From the NCBI RefSeq assembly GCF_046299575.1, contig NZ_JBKBHX010000005.1, forward strand, positions 62,001-126,000: a DNA stretch of 64,000 bases. The letters are read 5' to 3'. The DNA comes from Thermaurantimonas sp046299575 (GTDB lineage Bacteria; Bacteroidota; Bacteroidia; Flavobacteriales; Schleiferiaceae). Position numbers and translations under genes: made by a program. Of this stretch, positions 17,846-26,146 are shown one piece after another. Within the stretch, counting starts at the first letter, position 1; each line of letters opens with the position of its first letter. The notes beneath the pieces are model-generated. The model did not search any database. It saw nothing but the letters and a program-made list of their open reading frames with translations, and was not told where the DNA came from.

Positions 17846-18241
17846 AATTTAAAAGTTATTCAACCTCTATCAGTCCGGGGTTGAAATACTAAATAAGAGA
17901 CCTACTAATTTTCTGTCAACCTTTATCAATTCGAAGGTGGTAAGTTATGTCTTGCATGACAGATCATAGCGAATATAAACGGAAAGTCGCAGACAACGTC
18001 GAAAGTAGCCGACTGAAATTACAGGCCTTAAACTGATTGGAGCTCCTTTTTTCAATTAATGTTTAGAGGAACTGAAGCAAAGGCGCATGAGTAGATTTTT
18101 CAAAGTTCTTTTACGAAGACAAAAAGGCACTTCGCCTGAGAAGAGCTTTAATAAATAAAAAAACCTTTTGCCTCTTTGGCCTTCAAAAATGGTGGGCTGA
18201 GGGAATTGGCTGTCTATCTTTACGCCGGTACACTGATAGCT
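17846..18241 (+). other. 396-base gap between SDR and GT2 genes
   Basis: No convincing gene is present. An inverted repeat TTCAACC...GGTTGAA (about 17860-17886) follows the SDR stop, without a T run. A 23-codon frame at 18087-18158 would encode a very basic peptide (MSRFFKVLLRRQKG...), but nothing else supports its translation. The annotated frame of the next gene can be extended back to 18176, but those residues do not resemble a GT2 N terminus. Confidence 0.4.
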
Positions 18242-19153
18242 ATGATTTCGATACTGATACCGACCTACAATTACAATCCTACAAATACAGTACGCGAGCT
18301 GCACAGCCAGTGCACGGAGCTGGGCATCGCATTTGAAATTTTAGTGGCCGACGATGACCCTGATTCTGAGATGGCATCAGCTTATGCACACCTTAACGAG
18401 CTGGAGCATGTACATGCATCGATTAACCCAGTTAATCTGGGTAGAAGAGGCAATCGAGATTACCTGGCTTCAAAGGCTCGTTATGAATGGCTATTGTATT
18501 TGGACGAAGATGCCGTGATCACTCACAGGTCATTTGTAAATAATTACCTGTCGAATTTGAAGCCTGGCGTAGTGATTTGTGGTGGGGTGGACTATTGTGC
18601 AACGCTTTCTAAAGCTGAGAAAAAGAAATTGCGCTATCGTTATGGTTTGCGCAGTGAGGTAGTGGCTGCCACTGACCGCAACTCAGCCCCATACAGTTCG
18701 TTTATTACATTTAACTTTTTGATTCCCAAAGAAATATATCTAAAACTACCAAAGCATACCGAAATTGTAGGCTATGGGCATGAGGATACAATGATGGGGT
18801 ATGACTTGAAGTACAATTTCGTGCCTATACTGCACATCGACAATGCCGCTTGCCACAGCCAAATCGACAGCAATGAGGTTTTTTTAGAAAAGACGAAAGA
18901 GGCCTTGCAAAATTTATCACGCATGATGGCGTCAGGTAAGGTTGATGAGGAAGTACGCATGTACAAGGCATATGCACGGGTACGAGCTACCGGGCTTCAT
19001 GTGATCCTAAGGGTTTTGTATTCGCTTATTGGCAAAGAACTAGAAAGTCACATTTTGCACGGCCATCCGAAGCTATGGCTCTTTGACCTATACCGGCTGA
19101 TGTATTTGAGTTACATACAGCCACAGATTACAACTCCCGGCGCATGGAGGTAA
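18242..19153 (+). CDS. GT2-family glycosyltransferase
   Basis: A 303-residue GT-A fold enzyme. It starts MISILIPTYNYN, the usual GT2 beginning, which is why the ATG at 18242 is chosen over the longer frame from 18176. Nucleotide-sugar-binding ILVADDDPDSE, the metal motif YLDEDAVI (in place of DxD), and GYGHEDTMMGYDL with the ED catalytic-base motif are all present. It transfers a sugar onto a lipid-linked or polysaccharide acceptor. The end overlaps the next glycosyltransferase gene by 10 bases. Confidence 0.85.
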   Translation: MISILIPTYNYNPTNTVRELHSQCTELGIAFEILVADDDPDSEMASAYAHLNELEHVHASINPVNLGRRGNRDYLASKARYEWLLYLDEDAVITHRSFVNNYLSNLKPGVVICGGVDYCATLSKAEKKKLRYRYGLRSEVVAATDRNSAPYSSFITFNFLIPKEIYLKLPKHTEIVGYGHEDTMMGYDLKYNFVPILHIDNAACHSQIDSNEVFLEKTKEALQNLSRMMASGKVDEEVRMYKAYARVRATGLHVILRVLYSLIGKELESHILHGHPKLWLFDLYRLMYLSYIQPQITTPGAWR

Positions 19154-21033
19154 GGCCTGACTTTTCGGTAGTGATTGTTTCATACAATGTATCTGCCTAT
19201 CTTAAACTTTGTCTTTACTCTGTTTTTAACGCCATTGGTAAGCACAAAGTAGAGGTATGGGTGGTTGACAATGCCTCTTCCGATGACTCAGTAAAGATGG
19301 TCAGGGAGAATTTTCCTGAAGTAAAGCTGATTGTAAACGATGAAAACATAGGATTTTCAAAGGCAAACAATCAGGCTCTGCGATTAGCTAAGGGGAAGTA
19401 TCTTCTTATGCTCAACCCTGATACGGTATTGCCGGAAACGATCTTTGATACATGTAAGCGCATAATGGAGGCTCATCCAGAGGTAGGGGCAGCTGGAATT
19501 CGGATGCTCGATGGCAAAGGTCATTTTTTGCCGGAGAGCAAGCGCGGTATGCCTGCACCTTTGGTATCACTCTTCAAAATCAGTGGAATATATCGACTTT
19601 TTCCTCGATCAGAAGTATTTAACAGATATTATCTTGGGCATACGTCGCCACTTGAAAACCAGTATGTCGAAATTCTGGCTGGTGCCTTTCTTCTGGTGCG
19701 TACAGAAGTGGCTGAGCGCATTGGCTATCTGCCTGAAGAATATTTTATGTATGGCGAAGATATTGATTTTTCATATCAGGTAATTCAAAACGGATTTAAA
19801 AACTACTACATAGCTGAAGATAAAATTATTCATTTTAAAGGAGAGAGCACTAAAAAAGGCTCGCTCAATTATGTATATATTTTTTATAAAGCTATGGCCA
19901 TTTTTTCGGCCAAATATTTTGGTAAAGGAAATGCCTTTTTCTATCACATTTTAATCAGTTTTGGCATACTACTGACGGCTATAGGAGCAGCGTTGAAACG
20001 CTTAATTCAAACCATTGGAATTCCTGTGATAGAACTATTAGCTTTTTATGCCGGATTTTGGTACATTCACGACTATTGGGAAAAAAATCACCGTTTCATT
20101 TCAGGAGGAGAATATCCACCTGAGTATGTATATGGCATCTTACCATTGTATTCGATTGTTTTGATACTCAGTATTTTTATGTCAGGTGGGTACAAAAAAG
20201 AACAAAAACTCTCGGATGCTCTTCGTGGCTTGGGTATAGGATTTTTGATTATTACTCTTTTTTACGGATTAAGTCCGGAGAGTTGGCGGTTTTCGCGAGC
20301 CATCATGGTTTTGGGCACTTTGTTAGCCTTATTTTGGGTGATTATTTTCAGAAATTTACTGAAATTTTTAAAAATCATACAACCAGATCTTACAAAAAGG
20401 GATTTGATAGTTTGGATAATTACAAGCTCAGTTCATGAGCTCAATGCGTGTTCTATGCACTTTCGGAATACTGCTTATTTTGATATTAAAGTATTAGAAA
20501 CTTCTCTCGATTCTTTTAAGATTTTACTATCGGCTTTCAAGCCTGATTACGTGCTCTTTGATACAGATTCTATCTCTTTTTCAAAGGCCATTTCATTGAC
20601 TGAAAAACTTCAAAAAACTTCTGTAAAAATGCTATTTAAAATTCCAAAAGAAGATACATTTATAGGTGATGATATAGTGATTAATATATCGAATAATGTT
20701 AAAGACAAAGATTTAAAGAATATACCTTTTTTAAAGCGATTTTTCGACTTTGTTTTTGTTGTTTTTTTTATTCCTTTATTTTTCCCATTTTTAAGAAGAA
20801 AAATCACAATTAATTGGAGAGATATCAAAGATATTTTAACGGGGAAATTACAACTGATTGGGCAAGGAGAATCGCATAAAAGCATTGTGAATTTATCTGA
20901 TTACATCTCAAAGTTGGACTTTGAAATGTCTTCTTTTATTTCTCTTGATTACTTTTCGCGATATTCACCAAACAATGATTTAAAAATCCTCAAAACGCTA
21001 AACCAAATTTACCGGAAATATAAACATAAGTAA
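19144..21033 (+). CDS. GT2 glycosyltransferase fused to a degenerate sugar-phosphate transferase
   Basis: A 629-residue protein in two parts. Residues 1-235 are a rhamnosyltransferase-like GT2 domain (VVIVSYNVSAYLKLCL, VDNASSD, LMLNPDT as DxD, YFMYGEDIDFSYQV). Then come about five membrane helices (260-410), a Rossmann-like segment (about 415-520) and a C terminus that follows the outline of WcaJ/WbaP sugar transferases: LKRFFDFVFVV membrane helix, RDIKDILTGKLQLIGQG (for PQ..NVLKG.MSLVGPRP) and NDLKILKTL (for LDLKIL.KT). The catalytic middle part with KFRSM and the Asp-Glu pair is missing. The first domain looks active, the second does not. Confidence 0.75.
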   Translation: MEVRPDFSVVIVSYNVSAYLKLCLYSVFNAIGKHKVEVWVVDNASSDDSVKMVRENFPEVKLIVNDENIGFSKANNQALRLAKGKYLLMLNPDTVLPETIFDTCKRIMEAHPEVGAAGIRMLDGKGHFLPESKRGMPAPLVSLFKISGIYRLFPRSEVFNRYYLGHTSPLENQYVEILAGAFLLVRTEVAERIGYLPEEYFMYGEDIDFSYQVIQNGFKNYYIAEDKIIHFKGESTKKGSLNYVYIFYKAMAIFSAKYFGKGNAFFYHILISFGILLTAIGAALKRLIQTIGIPVIELLAFYAGFWYIHDYWEKNHRFISGGEYPPEYVYGILPLYSIVLILSIFMSGGYKKEQKLSDALRGLGIGFLIITLFYGLSPESWRFSRAIMVLGTLLALFWVIIFRNLLKFLKIIQPDLTKRDLIVWIITSSVHELNACSMHFRNTAYFDIKVLETSLDSFKILLSAFKPDYVLFDTDSISFSKAISLTEKLQKTSVKMLFKIPKEDTFIGDDIVINISNNVKDKDLKNIPFLKRFFDFVFVVFFIPLFFPFLRRKITINWRDIKDILTGKLQLIGQGESHKSIVNLSDYISKLDFEMSSFISLDYFSRYSPNNDLKILKTLNQIYRKYKHK

Positions 21034-21053
21034 ATTCTTGATAAGCCCTTAAA

Positions 21054-21087
21054 ACATGCACAAGTCTTAACACTGCATGTACTTTTG
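21054..21087 (+). promoter_or_regulatory. Promoter with bracketing inverted repeat before the LytM-like gene
   Basis: TACTTTTG at 21080-21087 is an exact -7 box 16 bases before the ATG at 21103. The arms ACATGCA (21054-21060) and TGCATGT (21074-21080) form a 7-base inverted repeat with a 13-base spacer, one arm over the -33 position and the other touching the -7 box. It could be an operator, or a weak terminator stem of the glycosyltransferase gene. Confidence 0.4.
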
Positions 21088-21102
21088 GATAACTTTGCAG
21101 CA

Positions 21103-21960
21103 ATGTCATTACGCGCCCGCATATCAAAATCGCTCAGAAACCGCTACCGCCTGGTAATCCTCAACGATGAAAACTTCGAGGAGCGATTTTCCGTTAAGCT
21201 CACCAAGCCCATCGTTTTTACGGTAGTAGCAGGAGGCAGCTTGCTGCTGGTTATTGCTACCACGTTTATTATTGCCTTTACTCCTTTAAGAGAATACATC
21301 CCGGGATATTCGAGCACTGAGCTTAAGCGACTTGCTATACAAAATGCCCGGCTTGCTGACTCACTTCAACAGCAACTGGCCTATACCGACCAGTATTTAA
21401 AGACCATACAAGCGGTAATAAACGGCGAAATTGAAGTGGACAAAGACAGCGTAAACATTCGACAGCTTACGGAAGAAAACAAAAAGAAGATCGATCTGAG
21501 TATAGGCAAATACGACAGCTTGCTTCGATACGAAATCGAGCAAGAAGAGATGTACAACCTCCAGCCCATCAGCAGAGAGCAATTTATAGCAGCATTATTG
21601 TTGTTCAGACCAGTGAAAGGCAGTGTTATTCAAGGTTTTGATTCAGAGAGTAAGCGCTATCACATCGAAATAGCCACAGGCAACGGAGAGGCGGTAAAAT
21701 CGGTGCTCGATGGTACAGTGATTTACTCAGAATTTAACCCCACGTGGAATTACATTGTGATCATTCAGCATGCAAACGATCTGATATCAGTGTATCGAAA
21801 TCTTGCCTTTCCGCTTAAGCGAAAAGGTCAAAACGTGCAGACCGGCGAAGTGCTTTCTTTTGTAGAGAGCTCAAAAGAAGCTGATAGCCGACCCATCTTT
21901 GCATTCGAATTGTGGCAGAAAGGCCAACCGATCAATCCTCAACTTTTCATTAACTTCTAA
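21103..21960 (+). CDS. LytM/M23-domain protein, probably non-catalytic
   Basis: A 285-residue protein: one membrane helix (about residues 28-50), a helical region with coiled-coil character (65-150), and a C-terminal M23 fold (about 180-285). The zinc ligands are eroded: the HxH of the last strand reads IFAFELW, the Y.HL position reads YRNL, and the first motif is HIEIATG without Asp. This pattern is that of EnvC/NlpD-type amidase activators rather than peptidases. The ATG at 21103 is chosen because the longer TTG start (21085) lies in the -7 box. GH3 and zapA genes follow in the same direction. Confidence 0.75.
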   Translation: MSLRARISKSLRNRYRLVILNDENFEERFSVKLTKPIVFTVVAGGSLLLVIATTFIIAFTPLREYIPGYSSTELKRLAIQNARLADSLQQQLAYTDQYLKTIQAVINGEIEVDKDSVNIRQLTEENKKKIDLSIGKYDSLLRYEIEQEEMYNLQPISREQFIAALLLFRPVKGSVIQGFDSESKRYHIEIATGNGEAVKSVLDGTVIYSEFNPTWNYIVIIQHANDLISVYRNLAFPLKRKGQNVQTGEVLSFVESSKEADSRPIFAFELWQKGQPINPQLFINF

Positions 21961-21969
21961 CTTTGGCAA

Positions 21970-23487
21970 ATGTCACTGAAATCTTCAATTGCCCGATTAT
22001 ATGCAGCTCACGTGGTACGCTCTACCGAACGATGGGCTTCTAGACCAGTAGAGATTCAAATGCGCTGGCTTAAAAAGCTGGTAAATAAGGCCAAACATAC
22101 TCAATACGGCAAAGACCATGACTTTGCCTCAATAAGAAATTACGACGACTTCAAAAAGCGCATTCCCATTAAAGACTACGAAGGGCTGAAATCATACATT
22201 GAAAAAATTATGGCCGGCCAATCAGATGTACTTTGGCCCGGCAAACCCCTCTATTTTGCGAAAACATCGGGAACCACCTCAGGCACGAAATACATCCCAA
22301 TCAGTCGGGAATCTATGCCCTATCACATCGCAGGGGCGCGCAACATGCTCTTGCACTACATTCACCGAAGCGGTAAGGCCGACTTTGTGGACGGCAAAAT
22401 GATCTTCCTTCAAGGTAGCCCAATATTATCGGATACTAATGGCATCAAAACAGGTCGCTTATCGGGCATAGTAGCCCATTATGTACCTGCCTATTTGCAG
22501 CGCAACCGCATGCCTTCGTGGGAGACCAATTGCATCGAAGATTGGGAAGCAAAGGTAGAAGCGATCGTTCGCGAGACGATAAAGGAAGACATGCGCCTCA
22601 TTAGCGGTATACCGCCCTGGGTGCAGATGTACTTCGAGCGCCTGCTGCACTATACGGGCAAAGCCACCGTAAGTGAAGTGTTTCCAAATTTTTCACTATT
22701 GGTGATTGGCGGAGTGGCTTTTGAGCCATATCAGAGGATTTTTGAAAAGCTCATTGGCAAGCCCATCGATACATTAGAGCTATATCCTGCTTCTGAAGGA
22801 TTTATTGCCTATCAAGATCATCCAAATAATCGTGATCTTTTGCTCTTGCTCGATGGCGGAATTTTCTTTGAATTTATACCCGCCGACAAATTTTTTGAAC
22901 CGAATCCCCCAAGATACCATATTGGCGAAGTACAGACAGGAGTACATTATGTAGTAATTCTTAATACAAACGCCGGACTTTGGGGCTACAACATCGGAGA
23001 TACCATCGAATTCACTTCGACCTCGCCCTATCGCATACGTGTAAGTGGTCGAATTAAACACTTTATCTCGGCCTTTGGTGAGCACGTGATAGGCAGTGAA
23101 GTAGAATATGCAATAAGCCAGGCCATTAAAACACACGGAGGGCGCGTTAACGAATTTACGGTAGCCCCCCAGGTAACCCCTCCTGAAGGCGGACTTCCTT
23201 ATCACGAGTGGTGGATTGAATTTGATGAATTGCCCGCTGACATGTCGGCTTTCGCTCTTACCCTCGACCAAGCCATGCAAGACAAAAATGTGTATTACAA
23301 AGACCTCATCACCGGAAAAATCCTTCGCCCTGCAGTGATAAGAATGCTTCCAAAAAACGCTTTTAACCAATATATGAAATCCATCGGAAAGCTCGGTGGT
23401 CAGAATAAGCTGCCGCGACTGTCGAATGATCGAAAAATAGCCGTACAGCTGGAAAAGCTTTTTTTAAACCAGCAAGTAGACTCGTAA
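21970..23487 (+). CDS. GH3-family acyl-adenylating ligase
   Basis: A 505-residue member of the GH3 auxin-responsive family. The ATP/AMP loop AKTSGTTSGTKYIP lies near residue 97, LYPASEGF near 273, and GYNIGDTIEF near 337, matching the three adenylation motifs. Plant GH3 enzymes join amino acids to hormones; bacterial substrates are unknown. It begins 9 bases after the LytM-like gene and is probably co-transcribed with it. Confidence 0.88.
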   Translation: MSLKSSIARLYAAHVVRSTERWASRPVEIQMRWLKKLVNKAKHTQYGKDHDFASIRNYDDFKKRIPIKDYEGLKSYIEKIMAGQSDVLWPGKPLYFAKTSGTTSGTKYIPISRESMPYHIAGARNMLLHYIHRSGKADFVDGKMIFLQGSPILSDTNGIKTGRLSGIVAHYVPAYLQRNRMPSWETNCIEDWEAKVEAIVRETIKEDMRLISGIPPWVQMYFERLLHYTGKATVSEVFPNFSLLVIGGVAFEPYQRIFEKLIGKPIDTLELYPASEGFIAYQDHPNNRDLLLLLDGGIFFEFIPADKFFEPNPPRYHIGEVQTGVHYVVILNTNAGLWGYNIGDTIEFTSTSPYRIRVSGRIKHFISAFGEHVIGSEVEYAISQAIKTHGGRVNEFTVAPQVTPPEGGLPYHEWWIEFDELPADMSAFALTLDQAMQDKNVYYKDLITGKILRPAVIRMLPKNAFNQYMKSIGKLGGQNKLPRLSNDRKIAVQLEKLFLNQQVDS

Positions 23488-23706
23488 GCCTTCAGCAAAC
23501 AACTTCCATTGGTTCAAATAAACAATAGGAGTTTGTAATAATATATATACAATAATTCCGGCTAAATCCTTTAAAAGAGTGATTCAATACACCGCAAATA
23601 CACAAAAAGCTCACTAGGAGTAAAAAATTTCGGAAATCGCACAGTAATGCTAATATTTTAAAAATCAGCTTTTTAAAAAAACTGATTAAAGAGTTGCTTT
23701 ATTTGC

Positions 23707-23737
23707 TTTGTAAAGCGAAACAAACATTCTACCTTTG
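23707..23737 (+). promoter_or_regulatory. Strong promoter for zapB-like/zapA
   Basis: TTTG at 23707-23710, 19 bases, then TACCTTTG at 23730-23737: a full match to the Bacteroidota primary-sigma consensus. It ends 22 bases before the ATG at 23759. The -33 lies in a small palindrome GCTTTGTAAAGC (23704-23715), and a 25-base inverted repeat AATCAG...CTGATT lies at 23663-23687 upstream. Confidence 0.75.
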
Positions 23738-23758
23738 CAACGAAGGTGAAAGTCGAAG

Positions 23759-24046
23759 ATGAATTCTCTGGAGTTAGTGGTTAATAAGCTGAAAAGCAGA
23801 GCTTTAGAAGCATATAACCAATTAAATACACTCAGAGATGAAAATTTTCGACTAAGAGCAGAGGTAGCTCGACTGAAGAAGCGTATTCAAGAGTTGCAGA
23901 GCGAAAATGCGCGAATATTAGAGCTCCAAAACTCCCTTCAAACAGATTTGGACCGAAGCGAACATTTCCATTCACTTCAGGCCAAATCAAAAATTAATGA
24001 ATTAGTGCGGGAAATCGACAAATGTCTTGCACTGATAGAGCAATAA
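23759..24046 (+). CDS. ZapB-like coiled-coil protein
   Basis: A 95-residue protein that is almost entirely one coiled coil: heptads run from about residue 5 to 75 (LRDENFRLRAEVARLKKRIQELQSENARI). It ends three bases before zapA. In this position and size it is the likely functional counterpart of ZapB, which links ZapA and the Z ring to the chromosome, although coiled coils cannot prove homology. Confidence 0.7.
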   Translation: MNSLELVVNKLKSRALEAYNQLNTLRDENFRLRAEVARLKKRIQELQSENARILELQNSLQTDLDRSEHFHSLQAKSKINELVREIDKCLALIEQ

Positions 24047-24049
24047 ATT

Positions 24050-24367
24050 ATGGACGTACAATCAGGAGAGTTCCTTAAAATAAAAGTACAAATCGCTGGG
24101 CGCTGGTATCCTTTAAAGATTAAGCGCTCAGAAGAGCAGACTGTGCGCAACGCTGTAAAACTCATAGAAGACAGCTTGAGCGCACTTGAGCGCAGTTATG
24201 ATGTGGCATCAAAGCAAGACCTGCTTGCCATGTGTGCCCTGCAGCTGGCCAACAAACTGCTTACTACCGAGAAGAAACAGCAAGAAGAAGCTCAAAACCT
24301 CGAGTTTCAGCTCTCTGAAATTTACTCCTTGCTCGATTCAGGTGTACAAGACATTCCGTCGGCCTAA
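24050..24367 (+). CDS. zapA: Cell division protein ZapA
   Basis: A 105-residue ZapA: an N-terminal beta-hairpin head (LKIKVQIAGRWYPLKI), EEQTVRNAVKLIEDSL, then a long helix (about 55-100) containing DLLAMCALQLANKLL. It binds FtsZ and cross-links protofilaments. The coiled-coil gene is 3 bases upstream and the 6S-like RNA starts about 20 bases downstream, the same zapA-6S RNA order as in enterobacteria. Confidence 0.88.
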   Translation: MDVQSGEFLKIKVQIAGRWYPLKIKRSEEQTVRNAVKLIEDSLSALERSYDVASKQDLLAMCALQLANKLLTTEKKQQEEAQNLEFQLSEIYSLLDSGVQDIPSA

Positions 24368-24385
24368 CGTTCTTTATTTACCTGA

Positions 24386-24582
24386 TTGCCCGCACTGAAG
24401 AACTATGTGCTAAACTCAACAGAAAATCCGATAAGGAGCACAGCCTGGTGAGACTAAAGCAGGTCGCAACCTATACCTGTGGTAGGTGAACTTTCCGGGT
24501 TCCAGCGAAAGCTTGAAGCTACACCGGCATCCTAAACGTGTCTAACGGAGTTTAGACATCGCATTCAGTGCGGGTTTTTTTA
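24386..24582 (+). ncRNA. ssrS: 6S-like RNA (6S-Flavo type) with intrinsic terminator
   Basis: About 195 bases without a gene. The ends pair perfectly over 11 bases (24389-24399 with 24564-24574) and a T run follows, so the RNA has its own terminator. Inside, 24411-24417 (TAAACTC) pairs with 24548-24554; a bulged apical stem (CCTGGTG with CACCGG) carries a GCGAAAGC tetraloop hairpin and a CCTA...TAGG hairpin. The 3' strand of the central region can instead form TGTCTAA/TTAGACA (24539-24545 with 24552-24558). A long closing stem, central bubble and alternative 3' bubble hairpin are 6S RNA hallmarks, and the position after zapA fits. It could alternatively be a leader of rny, 20 bases downstream. 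Confidence 0.65.
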
Positions 24583-24600
24583 TTTTAAGTTTTGAAAATT

Positions 24601-26142
24601 ATGGAAATCGTAATTGCCCTTTCATCCCTCCTATCCGGCATAGCAGCCGGTTGGTTTATAAATAGCACAATTGCTAAAAAGAGATTGCTCAAGCGAGGCT
24701 CAGCCATTATTCGCCAAGCTGAGCAAGAAGCTGAGGCTATAAAAAAAGAGAAAATTCTGCAGGCAAAAGAGAAATTTCTCGAGCTTAAAGACCAGCATGA
24801 AAAAGCTGTAGCCCAGCGCGAGAAAAAAATTCAGGAAACAGAACTGAAAACGCGCGAAAAAGAAGCCCGTGTAAACGCTCAGCTTGAAGAAGTCAACCGA
24901 AAAGAAAAGGAACTGGCCCGCAAACTCGAACAAATCGAGCGACAAACAGAAGCATTGGAGCGCAAAAATCAGGAAGTAGAAAAACTGCGCCAGCAGCAAA
25001 TCCACCAGCTGCAAGTCATCAGCGGGCTCACAGCCGAAGAGGCAAAAGCACAGCTGATCGAAACGCTCAAAGACGAAGCAAAAAGCCAGGCTTCTATTTA
25101 CATACAGAATACTTTAGAAGAAGCTAAAATGACAGCTGCCCAAGAGGCGCGCAAGGTGGTGATCAAAACCATTCAACGCATCGGTACCGAAGTAGCCATA
25201 GAAAATGCCGTGTCAGTATTTAATATTGACAATGAAGAAGTAAAAGGCCGAATAATAGGTCGCGAAGGTCGAAACATACGTGCCCTCGAGGCAGCAACAG
25301 GCGTAGAAATCATAGTGGACGATACACCGGATGCCATTATCCTCTCGTGCTTCGACCCCATTCGCCGTGAAATCGCTCGACTTTCGCTCCACCGCCTCGT
25401 AACGGATGGACGCATTCACCCAGCCCGTATCGAAGAAGTAGTGGCTAAGGTGACTAAACAGATAGAAGACGAAATCGCCGAAGTTGGTAAACGCACCGTG
25501 ATCGACCTTGGCATTCACGGTTTGCATCCCGAATTGGTAAAAATCGTAGGCCGAATGAAATATCGCTCGTCGTACGGACAAAACTTGCTTCAACACTCGC
25601 GCGAGGTGGCAAATCTATCCGCCGTAATGGCTGCCGAGCTTGGATTGAATCCAAAAATCGCCAAGCGCGCAGGACTGCTGCACGACATCGGCAAGGTACC
25701 AATGGAAGAAACCGACCTGCCGCATGCATTGCTCGGCATGCAGTGGGCTGAGAAATACGGTGAAAAACCCGATGTGTGTAACGCCATAGGAGCACACCAC
25801 GACGAGATTGAAATGACTTCTATCTATTCACCCATAATACAAGTGTGCGATGCCATTTCAGGAGCCCGCCCAGGTGCACGCCGTCAGGTGATGGAAAGTT
25901 ATCTACAGCGATTGAAAGATCTCGAAAACCTGGCCATGAGCTACGAAGGCGTTACAAAAGCCTATGCCATACAAGCAGGTAGAGAACTGCGCGTTATGGT
26001 GGAGAGCGAGAAAATCAGCGATGCCCGCTCTCAAGAGCTCTCTTTCGAGCTGTCACAACGCATTCAAAACGAAATGACCTACCCCGGTCAAGTAAAAGTG
26101 ACTGTAATTCGCGAAACAAGAGCTGTTAACATTGCCCGATAG
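24601..26142 (+). CDS. rny: Ribonuclease Y
   Basis: A 513-residue endoribonuclease: N-terminal membrane anchor (residues 2-23), a long charged coiled coil (25-190), a KH domain with GRIIGREGRNIRALE (about 215-230), and an HD domain with LLHDIGKVP (about 360) and GAHHDE. It starts bulk mRNA decay at the membrane. ATG 24601 is preferred to TTG 24592. The start lies only about 20 bases after the T run of the 6S-like RNA, so it depends on read-through or on a promoter inside that RNA. Confidence 0.95.
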   Translation: MEIVIALSSLLSGIAAGWFINSTIAKKRLLKRGSAIIRQAEQEAEAIKKEKILQAKEKFLELKDQHEKAVAQREKKIQETELKTREKEARVNAQLEEVNRKEKELARKLEQIERQTEALERKNQEVEKLRQQQIHQLQVISGLTAEEAKAQLIETLKDEAKSQASIYIQNTLEEAKMTAAQEARKVVIKTIQRIGTEVAIENAVSVFNIDNEEVKGRIIGREGRNIRALEAATGVEIIVDDTPDAIILSCFDPIRREIARLSLHRLVTDGRIHPARIEEVVAKVTKQIEDEIAEVGKRTVIDLGIHGLHPELVKIVGRMKYRSSYGQNLLQHSREVANLSAVMAAELGLNPKIAKRAGLLHDIGKVPMEETDLPHALLGMQWAEKYGEKPDVCNAIGAHHDEIEMTSIYSPIIQVCDAISGARPGARRQVMESYLQRLKDLENLAMSYEGVTKAYAIQAGRELRVMVESEKISDARSQELSFELSQRIQNEMTYPGQVKVTVIRETRAVNIAR

Positions 26143-26146
26143 ATCG

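Noticed and set aside
18087..18158. Basic 23-residue peptide frame before the first GT2 gene
   Set aside because: No promoter, ribosome-binding or conservation evidence; mentioned only in the entry for the gap.
22780..23370. 196-codon minus-strand frame inside the GH3 gene
   Set aside because: Shadow of a well-supported gene, no recognisable motif.
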